Source: Vitellaria paradoxa (Eukaryota > Streptophyta > Magnoliopsida > Ericales > Sapotaceae). Taken from it: DNA of 64,000 nucleotides. Under the pieces are notes generated by a model that worked only from the letters and a program-made list of their open reading frames with translations, was not told the DNA's origin and made no database searches. The position numbers and the translations under genes were made by a program. This document shows positions 59,914-64,000 of this stretch, in pieces. The stretch is from assembly GCA_019916065.1 (NCBI GenBank), contig CM034234.1, forward strand, positions 10,631,844-10,695,843. Reading direction: 5' to 3'. Numbering within the stretch: position 1 is the stretch's first letter; the number at the start of each line of letters is the position of its first letter.

Positions 59914-61743
59914 CTTCTAACGAGACAAATAACTTAATTAACTTTTAGTCAATAAATTCAACTCATTTAATACTATTAGCATTTATGATTAGAGGCGCAT
60001 TTACAATATTGTGGGACCTATACTTAATGAATGTGCTGGTATCAGGCCAACGCCGATCACTCTAAATCTTTGCTTGGCAAAACGCCACGTGTCCCATGCA
60101 AAGTGGTCAACATAGTGCTTGCATGGCCCAATTTACTCTGTTCCAACAGCAACATTTTTGCTTCAATGATTATCCGTTGTTTGAATTCCTAGGGTCCTTG
60201 CGTGCTTCACTCTAATAAGGTCAAAGACATTAAAGTGTGTACCCTCAATTAATTTGGTTCCTCCTGCAACGTTATTATACTCTATTCTCTTTCGAATAAT
60301 AGATACGTTTTGAGCTCTATAAAATTTTACAAAACTTTATAAACTTTAAGTATGAATTATGAGACTGTAATTTTTATAACTCTAAAATACTCTAATATAC
60401 AAATAATGCAAACACTAGTACTAGGTGAGAGTACATGTAATGTATTTTTCTAATGTCTCAATGATGTAAATAGTCATTACTTCATTACTTGTAAATAATT
60501 GAGATTTCATTAGTTATGGTCTCCTTCGTAGGATGATTCGTGGTTAAATTATGAATTGATCTTGCATGCTTTTTCATCCTTAGTTCCTTACATATTTTTA
60601 ATTCTAACTTATCATCATCATCATCGTTATCGTCATTATTATTATTATTATTTTTACAAATATAAAAAACTCATGTAAGACACGATCTTTTGGGCTCATT
60701 CTTAAATTACAAATTCTTTGGATACTGATAAACACCCCTATCCATCTTTAAAATTTACAAACATGTATTTGGAATGTTATAAATTATTCTTAATTCATCC
60801 ATGTTAAGATTCTAGACTCATAAGATATTCTTAAAAGTAATATTAAATGGTGAAAATTACTCTAGCTATTAGAATTTTTTATCTGAAAATGGGATAAGAA
60901 TGATCCAATTATGGTATTATTATAATAATTGCATATTGTTGTGGATATTTTTTTTTTAAATGACAAGCTCACGTCCATTCATGGATGGCACATCAATTTG
61001 GTTTAAACTTTTGTAAAGAAATTCTCGTTGTATTAACGTTTTATAGTCATGCTAAACTACCAGAAACTTATCAGAAAATTTACTAGAAAAACTGTGAGAA
61101 TTTTTAAACCTATCACATTAAATAAATGTGTCTGTGAAAATGTATTTTAATTACATAAATAATATTATCACATCATATATAATTATTTTCTGTAAATTCC
61201 TATAGCATATAAGTATTTTCACACTTAAATCCCTCATACTGTGTTTCGAGTGGCAATTGAGTGACATTTTAGTGAGAGAGAAAAAATTAAAAAAGAAAAT
61301 GAAAAAATTAAAATAAAAGATAAAGGGAGAGAGAAAGTAAACATAATATCCTAAACACATATTCTCATTTATATGAATACAAAAATATAACAAATAAAGG
61401 CATTCATCAATTAATTAATTTTTAAAATTTAATTATTTGAATTTTTAAATTCGATATCATACGTATTTCTTTCTATTTTTCATCACAAACCAAACATAAA
61501 AATAATTTTTAATTTCTATTCATTTATTCTTTCTTTTTGCCGTATGTTTAATCCAAACCCAGACTAAACCAAAAACCGTGGCAGTCAAAAACCATTGAGA
61601 TTTATGGATTCGCGATTTCAATGTAGAAGTCCAAGGAGCACAAGATCAAATTGAATATGGTGAAAAAAAACATGGAAACAAACAACTCCAAAAAGGTAAT
61701 TAATGAAAAATGAGTCCTAATTATTAATTAACAGGAGCTGAGG
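59914..61743. other. Intergenic DNA downstream of the second CXE gene
   Basis: No gene is seen. About 59990-60260 is less AT-rich with a CCACGTGTCCCA word. The rest is AT-rich with an ATC/ATT trinucleotide patch (60611-60650). Confidence 0.5.
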
Positions 61744-63539
<1,796 letters not shown>

Positions 63540-64000
63540 CACTACCAAAAATATAAGTTTGAATGAAAGGAATATTTGAGCGACTGTTTTTAGCGGTCGC
63601 TGATATTATATTGGCAATTGCTTTTAGCGGTCACACAACTAGTGGCCGCAAATAATATGCAACAGGACGATTGGCGACGAAAACACTCGGACGATCACTT
63701 TAACAGTTGCTAAAGATATAATCACGATAACTTTAACAACCACTTAACGTCGATATAATATGTGCTAGAGCCTTTTTTTCTTTTTCCTCTCTCTCTTTTT
63801 CCTCCCATTTTCTCTTTTTTCCTCCTCTGTGCTTGGTTCTTATGCTGTCGCTGCTCCTCCACCTCTCATCGCTGGCTGCCATCGCCTTCCGGCACAGGTA
63901 ACCTCCCTCCTCCTTCCTTCTCTCTCTCCACAGCTACTCTCTGCTTCCTCCTTCTCTCGTTCTCTCTCCCTTGCTTTCCCTTTCTTTATATATATTATAT
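63540..64000 (+). mobile_element. CACTA element end, truncated by the window edge
   Basis: Starts CACTACCAAAAATATAAG, a classical CACTA terminus, followed by AGCGGTCGCT and GCGACGAAAACACTCGG subterminal words like those of the element at 42574-43742. A CT-rich tract leads to a GC-rich segment (63841-63898) ending at a CAG/GTAACC donor, mirroring the first-exon-like segment of the other copy. The far end lies outside the window. Confidence 0.75.

Overview
The window is nuclear DNA from a flowering plant, probably a eudicot. It is strongly AT-rich, with intron-rich genes, GT-AG introns and very many small TIR elements and retrotransposon remnants. I make no species call.

Layout. (1) 1-9236, plus strand: the 3' thirteen exons of a DONSON (downstream neighbour of SON) homologue. 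All exons splice into one open frame of 599 codons; the start lies left of the window. (2) 11341-17480, minus strand: a GTD-binding-domain (DUF593, myosin-binding MYOB-type) gene with a 5'-leader intron and three coding exons. Its 3.1-kb intron holds a LINE remnant. The reading frame is broken by at least seven small indels. (3) 17.5-27.5 kb: transposon-rich spacer with a near-perfect long inverted repeat (21547-22180), a nested structure of a TIR element carrying a ~200-bp tandem array and split by a copia-type solo LTR with a TATAT target-site duplication, and very AT-rich DNA. (4) 27815-28189, minus strand: a complete 7SL (SRP) RNA gene with USE, TATA-like box and T-run terminator. (5) 28850-31360: inverted Ty3/gypsy LTR-like arms around an ORF fragment. 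(6) 33981-41343, minus strand: a CXE15-like carboxylesterase locus, frame-broken, with a 6.4-kb intron. (7) 42574-43742: a non-autonomous CACTA element with TCT target-site duplication. (8) 44-56 kb: AT-rich spacer with MITEs and a degraded LTR-element remnant. (9) 56365-59913: a defective Ty3/gypsy element with two ~440-bp LTRs and only gag and protease. (10) 61744-62044, minus strand: intact exon 2 of a second CXE15-like gene whose exon 1 lies beyond the right edge. (11) From 63540: the end of a second CACTA element of the same family.

How the parts relate. The genes are not functionally linked. DONSON acts in replication initiation and fork protection, the MYOB-type protein would be a myosin adaptor on vesicles, 7SL is the RNA core of the signal recognition particle, and the two CXE15-like loci are a local same-strand family. 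No undescribed multi-gene system is evident. The most unusual material is repeat structure: several recurrent small repeat families, the CACTA pair, the hairpin repeat and the nested TIR element. A second open question is whether the broken frames in the MYOB and first CXE loci are real or assembly artefacts.
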